DNA of 64,000 nt from Rhodanobacter sp. 7MK24 (GCF_014842995.1 NZ_JACYXL010000001.1:869183-933182); one strand, 5' to 3'. Positions 10,205 to 19,968 are shown, numbered from the stretch's first letter. Made by a program: numbers and translations. Notes: generated by a model not told the origin, from the letters alone.

Positions 10205-11713
10205 ATGTTCACTCACTTGCTCAGCCTTCTGATCTGGCTGCCCATCGTCGGCGCGGTGCCGGTGCTGCTGGCCGGTTCCGCACGGCCCAACCTGGCGCGC
10301 TGGCTCGCGTTGCTGTTCATGGTGCTCACCTTCGTGGCGAGCCTGTTCCTGCTGCCGCAGTACGACGCGGCGCAGGGCGGCATGCAACTGGTCGAGAGCC
10401 ACCTGTGGATCGCCTCGCTGAACGTGCACTACGGCCTGGCCGTGGACGGCATCTCGGTGGCGCTGATCCTGCTCACCACCTTCGTCGGCATCCTCGTGGT
10501 GGTCGGCGCATGGGAAGTGATCCAGAACAAGCCGCACCAGTACATGGCCGCGATGCTCGCGCTCGAGGGCGTGATGATCGGCGTGTTCTGCGCCACCGAC
10601 GCCTTGCTGTTCTACGTGTTCTTCGAGGCGATGCTGATTCCGATGTTCATCCTCATCGGTGTCTGGGGCGGTCCGCGCCGCGTGTACGCCACGCTGAAGT
10701 TCTTCATCTATACCTTCCTCGGCTCGGTCTTCATGCTGATCGCGCTGCTGTACCTGTACCACCGGGCCGGCACGTTCGATCTGCACACGCTGGCGGCGCT
10801 GCCGCTGACCTTCACCGAGCAGATGTGGATCTTCTTCGCCTTCCTGCTCGCGTTCGCGATCAAGGTGCCGATGGTGCCGGTACATACCTGGCTGCCGGAC
10901 GCCCACGTGGAGGCGCCGACCGGCGGCTCGGTGGTGCTGGCGGCGGTGATGCTGAAGGTGGGCACCTACGGAATGCTGCGCTTCATCCTGCCGATCGTGC
11001 CGGATGCGGGCGAGCACTACGCATGGCTGGTGATCGCGCTCAGCCTGGTGGCGGTGGTCTACATCGGCTACGTGGCGCTGGTGCAGGAGGACATGAAGAA
11101 GCTGGTGGCGTATTCGTCCGTGGCGCACATGGGCTTCGTCACGCTGGGCATCTTCATCGCCTTCCTGCTGGCACGCGGGCTCGGCGACGTCGACACGGCA
11201 CGCCTCGGCATGCAGGGCGCGATGGTGCAGATGATCTCGCACGGCTTCGTCTCCGGCGCGATGTTTACCTGCATCGGCGTGATGTACGACCGCCTGCACA
11301 CCCGTCAGATCAAGGACTACGGCGGCCTCATCAACGTGATGCCCTGGTTCGGCTTCTTCTACGTGCTGTTCGCGATGGCGAACTGCGGCTTGCCGGGCAC
11401 CAGCGGTTTCGTGGGCGAGTTCATGGTGATACTGGCCAGCTTCAAGGCCAATCCGTGGATCGCCTTCTTCGCAGCGTTCACCCTCATCATCGGCGCGGCG
11501 TACACGCTGTGGCTGGTCAAGCGCGTGCTGTGGGGCGAGATCCACAACCCGCATGTGGCCGAGATGAAGGACATCAATGGACGCGAGACCTTCGTGCTGC
11601 TTGCCTTCGCCGCGCTGACCGTGGCGCTGGGCATCTGGCCGGAACCGCTGATCCACCTGATGGACAGCTCGGTGACGCAGGTGGTGCAGCAGTTGGCCAT
11701 CCACAAGATCTGA
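10205..11713 (+). CDS. nuoM: NADH-quinone oxidoreductase subunit M
   Basis: A 502-residue antiporter-like proton-pumping subunit with 14 predicted membrane helices. Visible family markers are FYVFFEAMLIPMFILIGVWG with its conserved membrane glutamate, the VHTWLPDAHVEAPTGGSV segment, and the lysine-bearing helices that form the half-channels. Length is standard. It starts 15 bases after nuoL and is followed by nuoN after 12 bases. Confidence 0.96.
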   Translation: MFTHLLSLLIWLPIVGAVPVLLAGSARPNLARWLALLFMVLTFVASLFLLPQYDAAQGGMQLVESHLWIASLNVHYGLAVDGISVALILLTTFVGILVVVGAWEVIQNKPHQYMAAMLALEGVMIGVFCATDALLFYVFFEAMLIPMFILIGVWGGPRRVYATLKFFIYTFLGSVFMLIALLYLYHRAGTFDLHTLAALPLTFTEQMWIFFAFLLAFAIKVPMVPVHTWLPDAHVEAPTGGSVVLAAVMLKVGTYGMLRFILPIVPDAGEHYAWLVIALSLVAVVYIGYVALVQEDMKKLVAYSSVAHMGFVTLGIFIAFLLARGLGDVDTARLGMQGAMVQMISHGFVSGAMFTCIGVMYDRLHTRQIKDYGGLINVMPWFGFFYVLFAMANCGLPGTSGFVGEFMVILASFKANPWIAFFAAFTLIIGAAYTLWLVKRVLWGEIHNPHVAEMKDINGRETFVLLAFAALTVALGIWPEPLIHLMDSSVTQVVQQLAIHKI

Positions 11714-11725
11714 TCGGGATAGAAC

Positions 11726-13168
11726 ATGATTACCCTCAACGACATCCTGGTCCTGTTGCCCGAGTTCTATCTGGTGACGGTGGCGTGCTTGCTGCTGCTG
11801 CTGGATGCCTTCATGAAGCCCGAGCAGCGTCACTGGCTGCACTGGATTTCCATCGTGGTGCTGTTGGCGGCTGCCTACTTCGTGGTGGCCGGCCAGCCCG
11901 ACGTCACCGTGACCGCCTTCGGTGGCATGTTCATACGCGACCAGGTTTCGGAAATCCTCAAGGTGTTCGCGCTGCTGTGCACCGTGCTGGTGCTGGTCTA
12001 CGCGCGTCCCTACCTGCGCGAGCGCAAGCAGTTCATCGGCGAGTTCTACACGCTGATGATCTTCGCGGTGATCGGCGTGATGCTGCTGGTATCGGCCGGC
12101 AACCTGATCATGATCTACCTTGGGCTGGAGCTGCTGACGCTGTCGTCCTACGCGCTGGTGGCGCTGAACCGCGATTCGTCGCTGTCGTCCGAGGCTGCGA
12201 TCAAGTACTTCGTGCTGGGTGCGCTGTCCTCGGGCATGCTGCTGTACGGCATGTCGATGGTGTACGGCGCCACCGGCTCGCTGGACCTGGCCCAGTTGCA
12301 CACCGTGGCGACGCAGAGCGCGATGCCGAACCTGCTGGTGTTCGGCCTGATCTTCATGCTGGTGGGCATCGCCTTCAAGCTGGGTGCGGCGCCGTTCCAC
12401 ATGTGGATCCCGGACGTGTACCAGGGCGCTTCCACCCCGGTCACCACCTTCATCGCCTCCACCTCAAAGCTGGCCGCGTTCGGCATGGCGTGGCGCCTGC
12501 TGGAGACGGGGTTGGGCGGCCTGTCGCAGCACTGGCAGCCGATGCTGGCCGCAGTGGCGGTGCTGTCGATGGCCATCGGCAATCTGGTCGCCATCGTGCA
12601 GAGCAACCTCAAGCGCATGCTGGCCTATTCGACCATCTCGCACATGGGCTACCTGCTGATGGGCCTGGTCAATGCGGGGCCGGAAGGCTATTCCTCCGCG
12701 ATGTTCTACGCGATCAGCTACGCGCTGATGAGCACGGTGTCGTTCGGCGTGATCCTGGCACTGGCACGCGCGGGCTTCGAATGCGAGGAGATCTCCGACC
12801 TCAAGGGCCTGAACCAGCGTTCGCCGTGGTTTGCCGCGCTGATGGCATTGGCGCTGTTCTCGCTGGCTGGCGTGCCGCCGCTGTTCGGCTTCTACGCGAA
12901 GTACCTGGTGCTGCAGGCGGCGATCGACGCGCACATGCTGTGGCTGGCCATCGTCGGCGCGGTGTTCGCCATCATCGGCCTGTACTACTACCTGCACGTG
13001 GTGAAGGTGATGTACTTCGACAAGCCGGAAGAGGGCGGCGCCGATCAGCCGCAGGCTGACGCCTCGTTGCGCGTGGTGCTGTCGATCAATGCACTGGCAT
13101 TGCTGGTGCTGGGCGTGTACTGGGGTCCGTTGCTGGGCTGGTGCCGTCACTCGTTCGGCCTGGGCTGA
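11726..13168 (+). CDS. nuoN: NADH-quinone oxidoreductase subunit N
   Basis: A 480-residue antiporter-like subunit, the third proton channel of complex I and the last gene of the operon here. It shows the same 14-helix plan as NuoL and NuoM, with the YLGLELLTLSSYALVALNR helix and the PFHMWIPDVYQGASTPVT segment. No U-rich terminator follows; only a 7-bp stem (13167-13173 with 13186-13192) overlaps and follows the stop. Confidence 0.95.
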   Translation: MITLNDILVLLPEFYLVTVACLLLLLDAFMKPEQRHWLHWISIVVLLAAAYFVVAGQPDVTVTAFGGMFIRDQVSEILKVFALLCTVLVLVYARPYLRERKQFIGEFYTLMIFAVIGVMLLVSAGNLIMIYLGLELLTLSSYALVALNRDSSLSSEAAIKYFVLGALSSGMLLYGMSMVYGATGSLDLAQLHTVATQSAMPNLLVFGLIFMLVGIAFKLGAAPFHMWIPDVYQGASTPVTTFIASTSKLAAFGMAWRLLETGLGGLSQHWQPMLAAVAVLSMAIGNLVAIVQSNLKRMLAYSTISHMGYLLMGLVNAGPEGYSSAMFYAISYALMSTVSFGVILALARAGFECEEISDLKGLNQRSPWFAALMALALFSLAGVPPLFGFYAKYLVLQAAIDAHMLWLAIVGAVFAIIGLYYYLHVVKVMYFDKPEEGGADQPQADASLRVVLSINALALLVLGVYWGPLLGWCRHSFGLG

Positions 13169-13795
13169 GCGTTTGTAAATGTTCGAACGCTCGGGGGGCC
13201 ATGGATCGGCACTTGTGAACCCGTCACGCAAATGACGGCTTCACCGAGGCGTGTGCGGACATCTGCCGGACTCGCCGAAGTGGCTGGATCGTTCGTCAGC
13301 GCGCCCGTGAGTACCTGAAGGCAAGCCGTTGGTCGTCAGCGTCGGGGCAATCTGATCGTCCGTTGTGCCGCATTGAGACGCTCACGCTCCCTGTGACAAG
13401 CGATGTGCCCGCATGTTTTGTGTTCGCCGATCCAGCGAACGGATTGCTTCGAAACCGCATTTGCCGGCTTTGCCTTGCGCGATAAAAAGCGTGCGCCCCG
13501 GCAGGCTATTGGTCGAGAACCCACGTAGCGAATCCCCATCGGGGAATAAGTCCCTCGGTTTGCCGCCGGGCTACGATATGGTTCGCATGACGCTCCGGAC
13601 AGGCCTGTGGGGGCACCATCAAGATCATATGCCTCATCGCGACGGCCTTCGCCGTCGGCGCGATTCCGTGGCTTGACATCACCGACTGATCATCGTATTT
13701 GTATTAAAATAATCTAAAATATCGCAACTGGAATGTAGATTGATGTAAGCCGCACAGGTAAAGGCAGCCAGACTGCCACCGGGGAGGGTGAAGTC
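13169..13795. other. Intergenic region between nuoN and the TonB receptor gene
   Basis: No convincing gene in 627 bases. It starts with a weak stem-loop after nuoN and a GCC-ATGGAT-CGGC hairpin at about 13197-13210 that resembles the CCATGGA-core hairpins of the rimP-pnp operon. The middle is GC-rich with small palindromes, for example around 13641-13661. The last 125 bases turn strikingly AT-rich (13690-13730) and hold the likely promoter of the next gene. Short open frames here have no family features. Confidence 0.6.
13673..13701 (+). promoter_or_regulatory. Candidate promoter of the TonB-dependent receptor gene
   Basis: A perfect -35 box TTGACA (13673-13678) is followed after 17 bases by TATTTG (13696-13701), a modest -10 box. 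The AT-rich block TAAAATAATC lies just downstream at 13705-13714 and also occurs upstream of the S9 peptidase. A GGGAGGG Shine-Dalgarno sequence then precedes the ATG at 13796. The exact -10 is uncertain because TAAAAT at 13705 is an alternative. Confidence 0.4.
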
Positions 13796-16700
13796 ATGAA
13801 GCATGCATCGGGTAATCGATCGCGTTGCCTTGCGCTGCCGCGCAAGACGCTGGTTCTGGCGATCGGCGGTTGTTTCTGCCTCGTTTGTGCCGAAGCTGTG
13901 CTGGCGCAGTCGGTCACCGGCACCATCCGCGGCACGGTGCCGGTGGCTCCGAACGAGAGCGTTCGTATCACCAGCACGGCTGGATTCGACCGCACCGTCG
14001 CGGTGGGTTCGTCGGGCGAGTACTCGATGATCCTGCCGACCGGCAACTACACCGTCACCCTGTTGCGAGATGGCAAGCCGGTGCAATCCCGCGCAAACGT
14101 CAGTCCGGCGGCATCGGGCACGGCGACCGTCAGCTTCAGCAGCACCGGCGGTACAGCGGACAACCCGAAAGCATTGAGTGGTGTCGTCGTCACTGCCAGC
14201 GCCGTTCCGGCGATCGACGTCACGACCACCAACCAGGTGACCACGATCACCTCCGCCCAGCTCGCCCGTCTTCCGCTGGGAAACACTGCCGAAGCCATCG
14301 CCATGCTGGCGCCCGGCGTGTCGATGGGGGCGCCGTCGCTGGGAAACGGGCAACTGGGCAATCCGCTACTGGCGTTCGGCGGCTCATCGGTGGCGGAAAA
14401 CGCGTATTTCATCGACGGCATGAATACGACCGATGCGATAACCGGGCAGGGCGGCGTGCCGCTACCGTATGGCGCCATCGACCAGCAGCAGACCATGACG
14501 AGCGGTTATGGCGCCCAGTACGGCCGCACGATCGGCGGCGTGATCAACGAAATCGGCAAGCCCGGCACCAACGAGTGGCATTTCGGTTTCAAGGCCGAAT
14601 GGGCACCGGGCCAGTTGACGGCCGATTCCAGGAACTACTACTGGGACAATCCGCGTTATACCGCCAATCCGGCGGAAACGATGGGAAACCTGAACACCTA
14701 CAGGGCAGGCAACCGGTCGGAAGAGAACATCTACGACGCGTACGTGAGCGGCCCGCTTATCAAGGACAAGCTGACGTTCTTCCTGGGCCTGGAACGGGAC
14801 GACACCACCAGCGCGACGACCAGCGCGATGAGTGAAGGTCTCCCCTATACCGCGCAAACCACCGAACACCAGCCGAAGGTGTATGCCAAGATCAACTGGA
14901 ACATTAACGAGGGCAACGTACTGACCTTGTCGGCCTTGCAGAACTCCAACAAGGTCTGGTCAACCGATTACAACTTCAACTACGACATGCTGCAGAGTGG
15001 CAGCCTCCTTTCCAGGCCGTTCGCCACCAAGACCAGCTACGACATGTGGGTGGCCAACTACACCTCCTATATCACCGACGACCTCACGCTGCATGCGATG
15101 TTCGGCAAGACCCGCGCCGAGTACCAGACGATCGAGGAGCAGTACCCGGGATACAACCCGGCCTTGCCCAACATCGGCAGTGCCTCGCTGGAGAATCCGG
15201 CTTTCATACCCAACGGGCCGATATCCAATACCCAGACCGAAGGGTCGCTCTCCGATCCATCGCACACTTCGATGGAGATGAACTACCGCATCGACCTGGA
15301 ATACAAGTTGGGCGACCACGACCTGCGCGCCGGCATCGACAACCTGCAGACCTGGGACCACGACGAGGGTTCGGTCAACACCGGGCCGGGTTATGGATGG
15401 ACATACGGGCAGGGTGATGCAAACACGCCCATCGTCGGCACCGACCCCAACCTGCCGCCCTACGTTGGCGCGCCGGATTCGTACGGCGGCAACCCGGGCG
15501 GCTACTATGTAATGAAGAGCTACAACCAGCTGGTGGCGTCGACGCGGCTGACCCAGCAGGCGCAGTACATCGAGGACAACTGGCAGGTCACCCCGCGCCT
15601 GCTGTTGGACCTGGGCTTACGCAACGACCAGTTCGTCAACCACGCCGCTGACGGGCAGCCCTTCGCGCGGCTGACCAAGCCGCAATGGGCGCCACGCCTC
15701 GGCTTCAGTTGGGACGTGCATGGCGATGCGAGCTTGCAGATATACGGCAATGCGGGCCGCTACTACCTCGCGCTGCCGGCGGCGGTTTCCTGGAACGCCA
15801 CGGCGACGGCGAACCAAGCTTCGGTTTACTACACCTATTCCGGCATCGACCCGACCACCGGCGAGCCGACAGGCTTGAAATTGCTCCCGTACAACAACGG
15901 CGGCCGCGGCGACAACGCGGGCGTGTCCTCCTTCAACGCCTACGGCCAGCCGGTGGATGCGGCGGCTGCTGCGGCGACCAACATCAAGGCCGAGTATTCC
16001 GACAACTTCGTGCTGGGCATGAAGCAGGAATTCAACATGCTGGGCTCGAAGTATGTGTTCAGCGCCAATGGCGTATACCAGGACATGGGCCCGGACATCA
16101 TCGATGACTGGGACGACACCGCCGCCATGTGCCGGGCAGCGGTCGCGCAGGGGTTGCAGTACGCGGGCACGACACTGGATCAGAAGCTTTCCAGTTGCAG
16201 CAACGTCGCGCCGGGCTTCGTGCTGATCAATCCAACCCAGATCAACGATCTCCTGATCTCCGACGGCAACGGCAATCTGCACAAGGTGGTGATCACGCCG
16301 CAGGATCAGGGCTTCCCGCGCAGCGTCGAGCGCCGCTATTACGCGGTCAACCTTGCGCTGGAGCACCCCTTCGACGGCACGTGGTACGGCAGCATCACCT
16401 ACACCTGGTCGCGCTCCTGGGGCAACACGGAGGGGCCGGTGGATTCCTACGCCGGCCTGAGTGGCGGCGGTGGCGGCAAATCGGTCGCCCTGACGCCGCA
16501 GTGGGATCATTGGCAGTTGATGGAATATTCGTATGGCCCGCAACCCAACAATCGCACCAACACGCTGAAAGCCTACGGCTTCTACCAGATCAACCCGGAC
16601 TGGCGGGTCGGCGGCAATCTGTACATTGCATCCGGCACGCCCAAGGTCTGCCTCGGCTACTACGGCCCCAGCCAGTCGGATCCCGTCGACTATGGCAGCG

Positions 16701-16975
16701 CCTACCACTGGTGCGACGGCCAGCCATCATCGCCGGGTTCGCTGGGCTCGATGCCGTGGATCCACACGCTCGACCTCAACGCGAATTACAGCCCGGGATG
16801 GTTGCAGCACAAGTGGAACTTCAATCTCGCCGTGTTCAACGTGTTCAACAAGCAGACGCCGATCCAGCTGATAAACCAATACGGCACGACAACGACGCCC
16901 AATCCGGGCTATGGATTGGTTCAAGGCACGACGCCACCGCGCATGGTCCGTTTCTACGTGTCGTACGACTTCTGA
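13796..16975 (+). CDS. TonB-dependent receptor with N-terminal carboxypeptidase-regulatory-like domain
   Basis: A 1059-residue outer-membrane transporter. An N-terminal signal peptide (hydrophobic stretch near residues 20-36, then AEAVLAQS) is followed by a small beta-sandwich domain at about 37-120 of the carboxypeptidase regulatory type. Next come a plug domain at about 130-250 and a long 22-strand-type barrel ending in the usual aromatic C-terminus (FYVSYDF). Receptors of this oar-like type are common in Xanthomonadales and usually take up peptides or oligosaccharides; the substrate here is unknown. An S9 peptidase gene converges on it from the other strand, which suggests peptide scavenging. 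No TonB/ExbBD genes are in the window. Confidence 0.9.
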   Translation: MKHASGNRSRCLALPRKTLVLAIGGCFCLVCAEAVLAQSVTGTIRGTVPVAPNESVRITSTAGFDRTVAVGSSGEYSMILPTGNYTVTLLRDGKPVQSRANVSPAASGTATVSFSSTGGTADNPKALSGVVVTASAVPAIDVTTTNQVTTITSAQLARLPLGNTAEAIAMLAPGVSMGAPSLGNGQLGNPLLAFGGSSVAENAYFIDGMNTTDAITGQGGVPLPYGAIDQQQTMTSGYGAQYGRTIGGVINEIGKPGTNEWHFGFKAEWAPGQLTADSRNYYWDNPRYTANPAETMGNLNTYRAGNRSEENIYDAYVSGPLIKDKLTFFLGLERDDTTSATTSAMSEGLPYTAQTTEHQPKVYAKINWNINEGNVLTLSALQNSNKVWSTDYNFNYDMLQSGSLLSRPFATKTSYDMWVANYTSYITDDLTLHAMFGKTRAEYQTIEEQYPGYNPALPNIGSASLENPAFIPNGPISNTQTEGSLSDPSHTSMEMNYRIDLEYKLGDHDLRAGIDNLQTWDHDEGSVNTGPGYGWTYGQGDANTPIVGTDPNLPPYVGAPDSYGGNPGGYYVMKSYNQLVASTRLTQQAQYIEDNWQVTPRLLLDLGLRNDQFVNHAADGQPFARLTKPQWAPRLGFSWDVHGDASLQIYGNAGRYYLALPAAVSWNATATANQASVYYTYSGIDPTTGEPTGLKLLPYNNGGRGDNAGVSSFNAYGQPVDAAAAAATNIKAEYSDNFVLGMKQEFNMLGSKYVFSANGVYQDMGPDIIDDWDDTAAMCRAAVAQGLQYAGTTLDQKLSSCSNVAPGFVLINPTQINDLLISDGNGNLHKVVITPQDQGFPRSVERRYYAVNLALEHPFDGTWYGSITYTWSRSWGNTEGPVDSYAGLSGGGGGKSVALTPQWDHWQLMEYSYGPQPNNRTNTLKAYGFYQINPDWRVGGNLYIASGTPKVCLGYYGPSQSDPVDYGSAYHWCDGQPSSPGSLGSMPWIHTLDLNANYSPGWLQHKWNFNLAVFNVFNKQTPIQLINQYGTTTTPNPGYGLVQGTTPPRMVRFYVSYDF

Positions 16976-17163
16976 CCGGACTGTCGGCTCCTCCGTTGCC
17001 ATGCACGGGAGGGCTGGTTTCCATTCGGCGGGCGCTCCGCGCAGGCCAGCACGTCACCCGGCTCGATTTCGCCGCCGCCGATGTGTCGTTCCGTTCTTGA
17101 ATGACGTGCCACGCAGCGGGTTGCGAATGGCGATGTCTGACTCGCCATCGGGCGGTGCATGGC

Positions 17164-19155
17164 TCACTCCAGATACCGCACCAGCCAGTCCACCCAACGC
17201 CGATACACGTCGGTGGTCCGCACGATGTCGTGAGGGAAGTGCGTGTCGGCCGGGTAGGCATAGAACTCCACCGGTACGCCGTTGTCGCGCAGGCCGTGGT
17301 ACCACTCGTAGCTGTTGACCAGGGGCACGTCCGGGTCGCCCACGTCGCCCAGGATCAGGGTGGGTGCGGTGACGTTCCGGACATAGGCGATCGGCGATTG
17401 CTCGCGCCAGATATCCCAGGACTGGGCCGTCCACGGTGAGCCACCGAAGTAGAAGTCGTCGCCCTGCTGGTAATAGGACACGGTGTAGTCCATCACCCAG
17501 TCGGTGAGCGGTGCGCCCGTCACCGCCGCCTTCCAGACCCCATAGTGGCTCGTGAGCCAGGCGGTCATGAAACCGCCATAGGACCAGCCGCTGACGGCTA
17601 CGTGCTGCTCGTCGACCAGTCCCAGTTTTTCCACGGCCGCGAGCCCGGCCATGACATCGTTGCCCGGGCCAGTTGCTGTGTCGCGGAAGATCGCGTGCTG
17701 GTAGGCGTCGCCAAGATTGCTGCTGCCACGGTAATTCGGTTGAAACACGGCAATCCCTCGTGCCGCCAGCAATTGCGGCAGCGGGGAGAACGCCACGTTG
17801 GAGGCACTTTGCGGGCCGCCGTGGATGACCAAGGCCAGCGGATATTTTTTCCCTGCCGCATAACCCACGGGATAGGTAAGCACGCCGTCTTCGGGGAACC
17901 CGTCGGGACCTGTCCATGCCACGGATTCGCTGCGCCCGAGGGTCAAGCTGTCGATGAAGGCATTGACGTCGGTGAGCCGACGCGGCCTGGCGGTCGTCGA
18001 ATCCATCACATAAAGCTCATCAGGGTGTGTGGCAGTGCTGCCCACGTAAGCGATCGCGCCGTGCTGCGACACCGACAACGGTGGGTGGACGAGCGTATCG
18101 CCGAGATCGAGCTTCTTCGCCGGATGCGCCAGTGGTTGCTCCCACAGCGATGTCCGCGTGCCGTCGTCGCCCTCCAGCAACAAGGCGTGGCCGCCGGGCA
18201 GCCATGCATAGGCTTCGATATGCCGAGCCAACTTCTGCGTCGCGTCGTTGACCTTGCCGTCGATGGCGACATAGACCGCGTTGCCATTGTTCCGGTCGCC
18301 TTGCCGCGGCCGCAGGTAGGCAAATGCATCGTCACCGGGCGCGTAAGCCGGATCCATGCTGCCTTCCTCCGGCGCCAGTAGCTCGGGCTGGCCGCCTTCG
18401 ACGGCGACGCTCGCAACCACCGACTTGAACGAGCTGCCCCAGTATGCGTTCGGGAAGCGGGTAAAGACTATGCGGCGCCCGTCGCGAGTCCAGACCGGCT
18501 CGGGCGCATGGTCCTGCTGCTCGGTGAATAGGCTGCCGTCGCCCTGTGTGAGTCGCCTCGCCTCGCCGCCCTGGCTCGACACCACCCACAATTGCCAAGG
18601 CGCGCGCGCCGATCGCGCCAAGAAGTCGTTGTCTCCGACGCGAAAGGCATCGCCCTGCGGTTTGCCGCTCGCCGGTTTGGCCGGTTCGTCTTCGCTAACG
18701 AACGCGATCTGCCGGCCGTCCGGACTCCAGCCATAGCCGTCTACGCCCCCGGCAGCTGTGGTGATGCGCGAAGCATCGCCGCCATCCATCGGCAACACGA
18801 AAATCTGCGCTTGTTTGGTCTCGGCATCTTTGGCGAGGAAGGCGAGTTGGCTCCCGTCGGGCGACCAGCGCGGCATGGACAGTTGTTTGCGCTGCCAAGT
18901 CAGTACACGTACTGCGCCGCTAGCCGTATCGACCAGATCGATTTGCTGGCGTCGTTGGTCTGATGCCCAATCCGGAGTGGACGCTATCACCGCGATGCGC
19001 TGGCCATCTGGCGAGATCTGCGGTTCGCTCAGACGGGTCAATTTGCGCAGGTCGTCCAACTGGAACGACCTCGTGCCGTCTGCTGCCGCGGCACGATGCG
19101 ATGGCCACACCAAGGACGCGCATAGAGCCAGGGTGACGCGGACAATCAACTTCAT
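17164..19155 (-). CDS. Secreted S9 family prolyl oligopeptidase-like peptidase
   Basis: A 663-residue serine peptidase of clan SC, in the dipeptidyl-peptidase/acylaminoacyl-peptidase group. It has a signal peptide (MKLIVRVTLALCASLVW, cleavage near AAAADG), a beta-propeller domain with repeated SPDG/WSPDG blades at about 35-400, and a C-terminal alpha/beta-hydrolase domain. The catalytic triad is recognisable: Ser near 524 in GWSYGG, Asp near 607 in the DVGDPD loop and His near 638 in DTHFP. GAGGGG precedes the ATG. It probably trims peptides in the periplasm or outside. It converges with the TonB receptor gene and may share its control. Confidence 0.92.
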   Translation of the reverse strand: MKLIVRVTLALCASLVWPSHRAAAADGTRSFQLDDLRKLTRLSEPQISPDGQRIAVIASTPDWASDQRRQQIDLVDTASGAVRVLTWQRKQLSMPRWSPDGSQLAFLAKDAETKQAQIFVLPMDGGDASRITTAAGGVDGYGWSPDGRQIAFVSEDEPAKPASGKPQGDAFRVGDNDFLARSARAPWQLWVVSSQGGEARRLTQGDGSLFTEQQDHAPEPVWTRDGRRIVFTRFPNAYWGSSFKSVVASVAVEGGQPELLAPEEGSMDPAYAPGDDAFAYLRPRQGDRNNGNAVYVAIDGKVNDATQKLARHIEAYAWLPGGHALLLEGDDGTRTSLWEQPLAHPAKKLDLGDTLVHPPLSVSQHGAIAYVGSTATHPDELYVMDSTTARPRRLTDVNAFIDSLTLGRSESVAWTGPDGFPEDGVLTYPVGYAAGKKYPLALVIHGGPQSASNVAFSPLPQLLAARGIAVFQPNYRGSSNLGDAYQHAIFRDTATGPGNDVMAGLAAVEKLGLVDEQHVAVSGWSYGGFMTAWLTSHYGVWKAAVTGAPLTDWVMDYTVSYYQQGDDFYFGGSPWTAQSWDIWREQSPIAYVRNVTAPTLILGDVGDPDVPLVNSYEWYHGLRDNGVPVEFYAYPADTHFPHDIVRTTDVYRRWVDWLVRYLE

Positions 19156-19829
19156 GTTGTACCCCTCGCTAGCACGAGTTCCTGTCTGCGCGTGGCGCTT
19201 GCCACGGTTCGGAACCGTCTTCCGTTGGACCGGAAAAAGCTGCTTCAGAGGAGCTCTACGTTATCATGATAAGTATGATTATTTTACATTTTACGAAAGG
19301 CGATGCGATGAGAAATCCGGAGGGGACGGTCCATGAATCTGATCCGCCACACCGGGCTGAAACAGTTGATGCCGATCGTGCGCTAGCTCGACCAGGGCTT
19401 GGCGGGAAGTAAAGAGCGCGTGCCCGCGCGGAACCTCGCGCGCCGCGATCAGGCGTCGCACTCATGTCGCGCTGCCGGCGCAAGCGCGCCGATCTGATTC
19501 GATGATGCGCTGCTGTCGTGCTGTGGGTCGACGTGTTTGCGCCCTGGAAGAAATCGTCGTGGTCTACGGCGACTTCTGAAACGCTGCAGACGTCCTTCGA
19601 TCCGGCCTGCGTGTTGCCCCATCGACTTCGCGCGGAATCGAGTACGCCCGATGCCGCGCAAAAGAGGCAGTCGATCCATCGCGGCGTCTCCTATGCGGCA
19701 TGTTACGGCAGCAAGCCCGATGCGCTGCGCAGATATTTAGGAGTGCTGCCGAAGTGACGGCAAACGGGCAAGTTCATCCCCCGGCTGCTCTCGGGGGAGG
19801 GGGCTTCGGAGCCAGCGCGTGAATGCGGC
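19156..19829. other. Intergenic region with possible decayed coding remnant
   Basis: About 675 bases with no intact gene. The part next to the S9 peptidase is AT-rich and presumably contains its promoter. From about 19331 to 19757 there are broken open frames. One starts MNLIRHTGLKQLMPIVR and hits a stop at once; another ends SKPDALRRYLGVLPK before TGA. These vaguely resemble the ends of an AraC-type regulator, so a deleted and frameshifted gene is possible, but the resemblance is weak. GC content and lack of clean codon structure fit decaying DNA. Confidence 0.35.
19261..19286 (-). promoter_or_regulatory. AT-rich palindrome and shared motif upstream of the S9 peptidase
   Basis: A perfect 12-base palindrome TTATCATGATAA (19261-19272) is followed by GATTATTTTA (19277-19286), which on the minus strand reads TAAAATAATC. 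The same ten bases lie upstream of the TonB receptor gene at 13705-13714 in the sense orientation of that gene. The block lies about 105-130 bases upstream of the peptidase start and is the most AT-rich DNA nearby, so it probably contains its promoter or a regulator site. The exact -35/-10 boxes cannot be assigned. Confidence 0.4.
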
Positions 19830-19858
19830 TTGCGAATATAGGCAAGCATCGTTACACT
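19830..19858 (+). promoter_or_regulatory. Promoter of the initiator tRNA / rimP operon
   Basis: TTGCGA (19830-19835) and TACACT (19853-19858) separated by exactly 17 bases make a good sigma-70 promoter. The tRNA begins 13 bases after the -10 box, leaving a very short 5' leader, as usual for tRNA promoters. Readthrough of the two terminators downstream would also supply the rimP-nusA-infB genes. Confidence 0.6.
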
Positions 19859-19871
19859 CTCCGGACTCTGA

Positions 19872-19948
19872 TGCGGGGTGGAGCAGTCTGGCAGCTCGTC
19901 GGGCTCATAACCCGAAGGTCGCAGGTTCGAATCCTGCCCCCGCTACCA
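19872..19948 (+). tRNA. Initiator tRNA-fMet (CAU anticodon)
   Basis: A 77-base tRNA with CCA encoded. The anticodon loop reads CTCATAA, giving CAU. Initiator hallmarks are present: the first base T and base 72 (T) do not pair, and the anticodon stem ends in three G-C pairs (GGG/CCC). The T arm GGTTCGAATCC is normal. In E. coli an initiator tRNA gene (metY) also precedes rimP-nusA-infB, so the arrangement is conserved and supports the identity. Confidence 0.95.
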
Positions 19949-19968
19949 GATCTTTCTTAGAGCAAGAA

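Noticed and set aside
8159-12400. A 1413-codon open frame on the minus strand opposite nuoL, nuoM and nuoN
   Set aside because: Antisense to three well-conserved complex I genes; the product is a His/Gln/Arg-rich low-complexity sequence typical of shadows.
10405-13059. An 884-codon plus-strand frame overlapping nuoM and nuoN
   Set aside because: Arg/Gly/Ala-rich alternative frame of membrane protein genes; it has no start signal.
13167-13192. Stem-loop GAGCGTT/AACGCTC at the nuoN stop as operon terminator
   Set aside because: Only 7 bp with a 12-base loop and no T-run, so not a convincing terminator; possibly the first part of a repeat.
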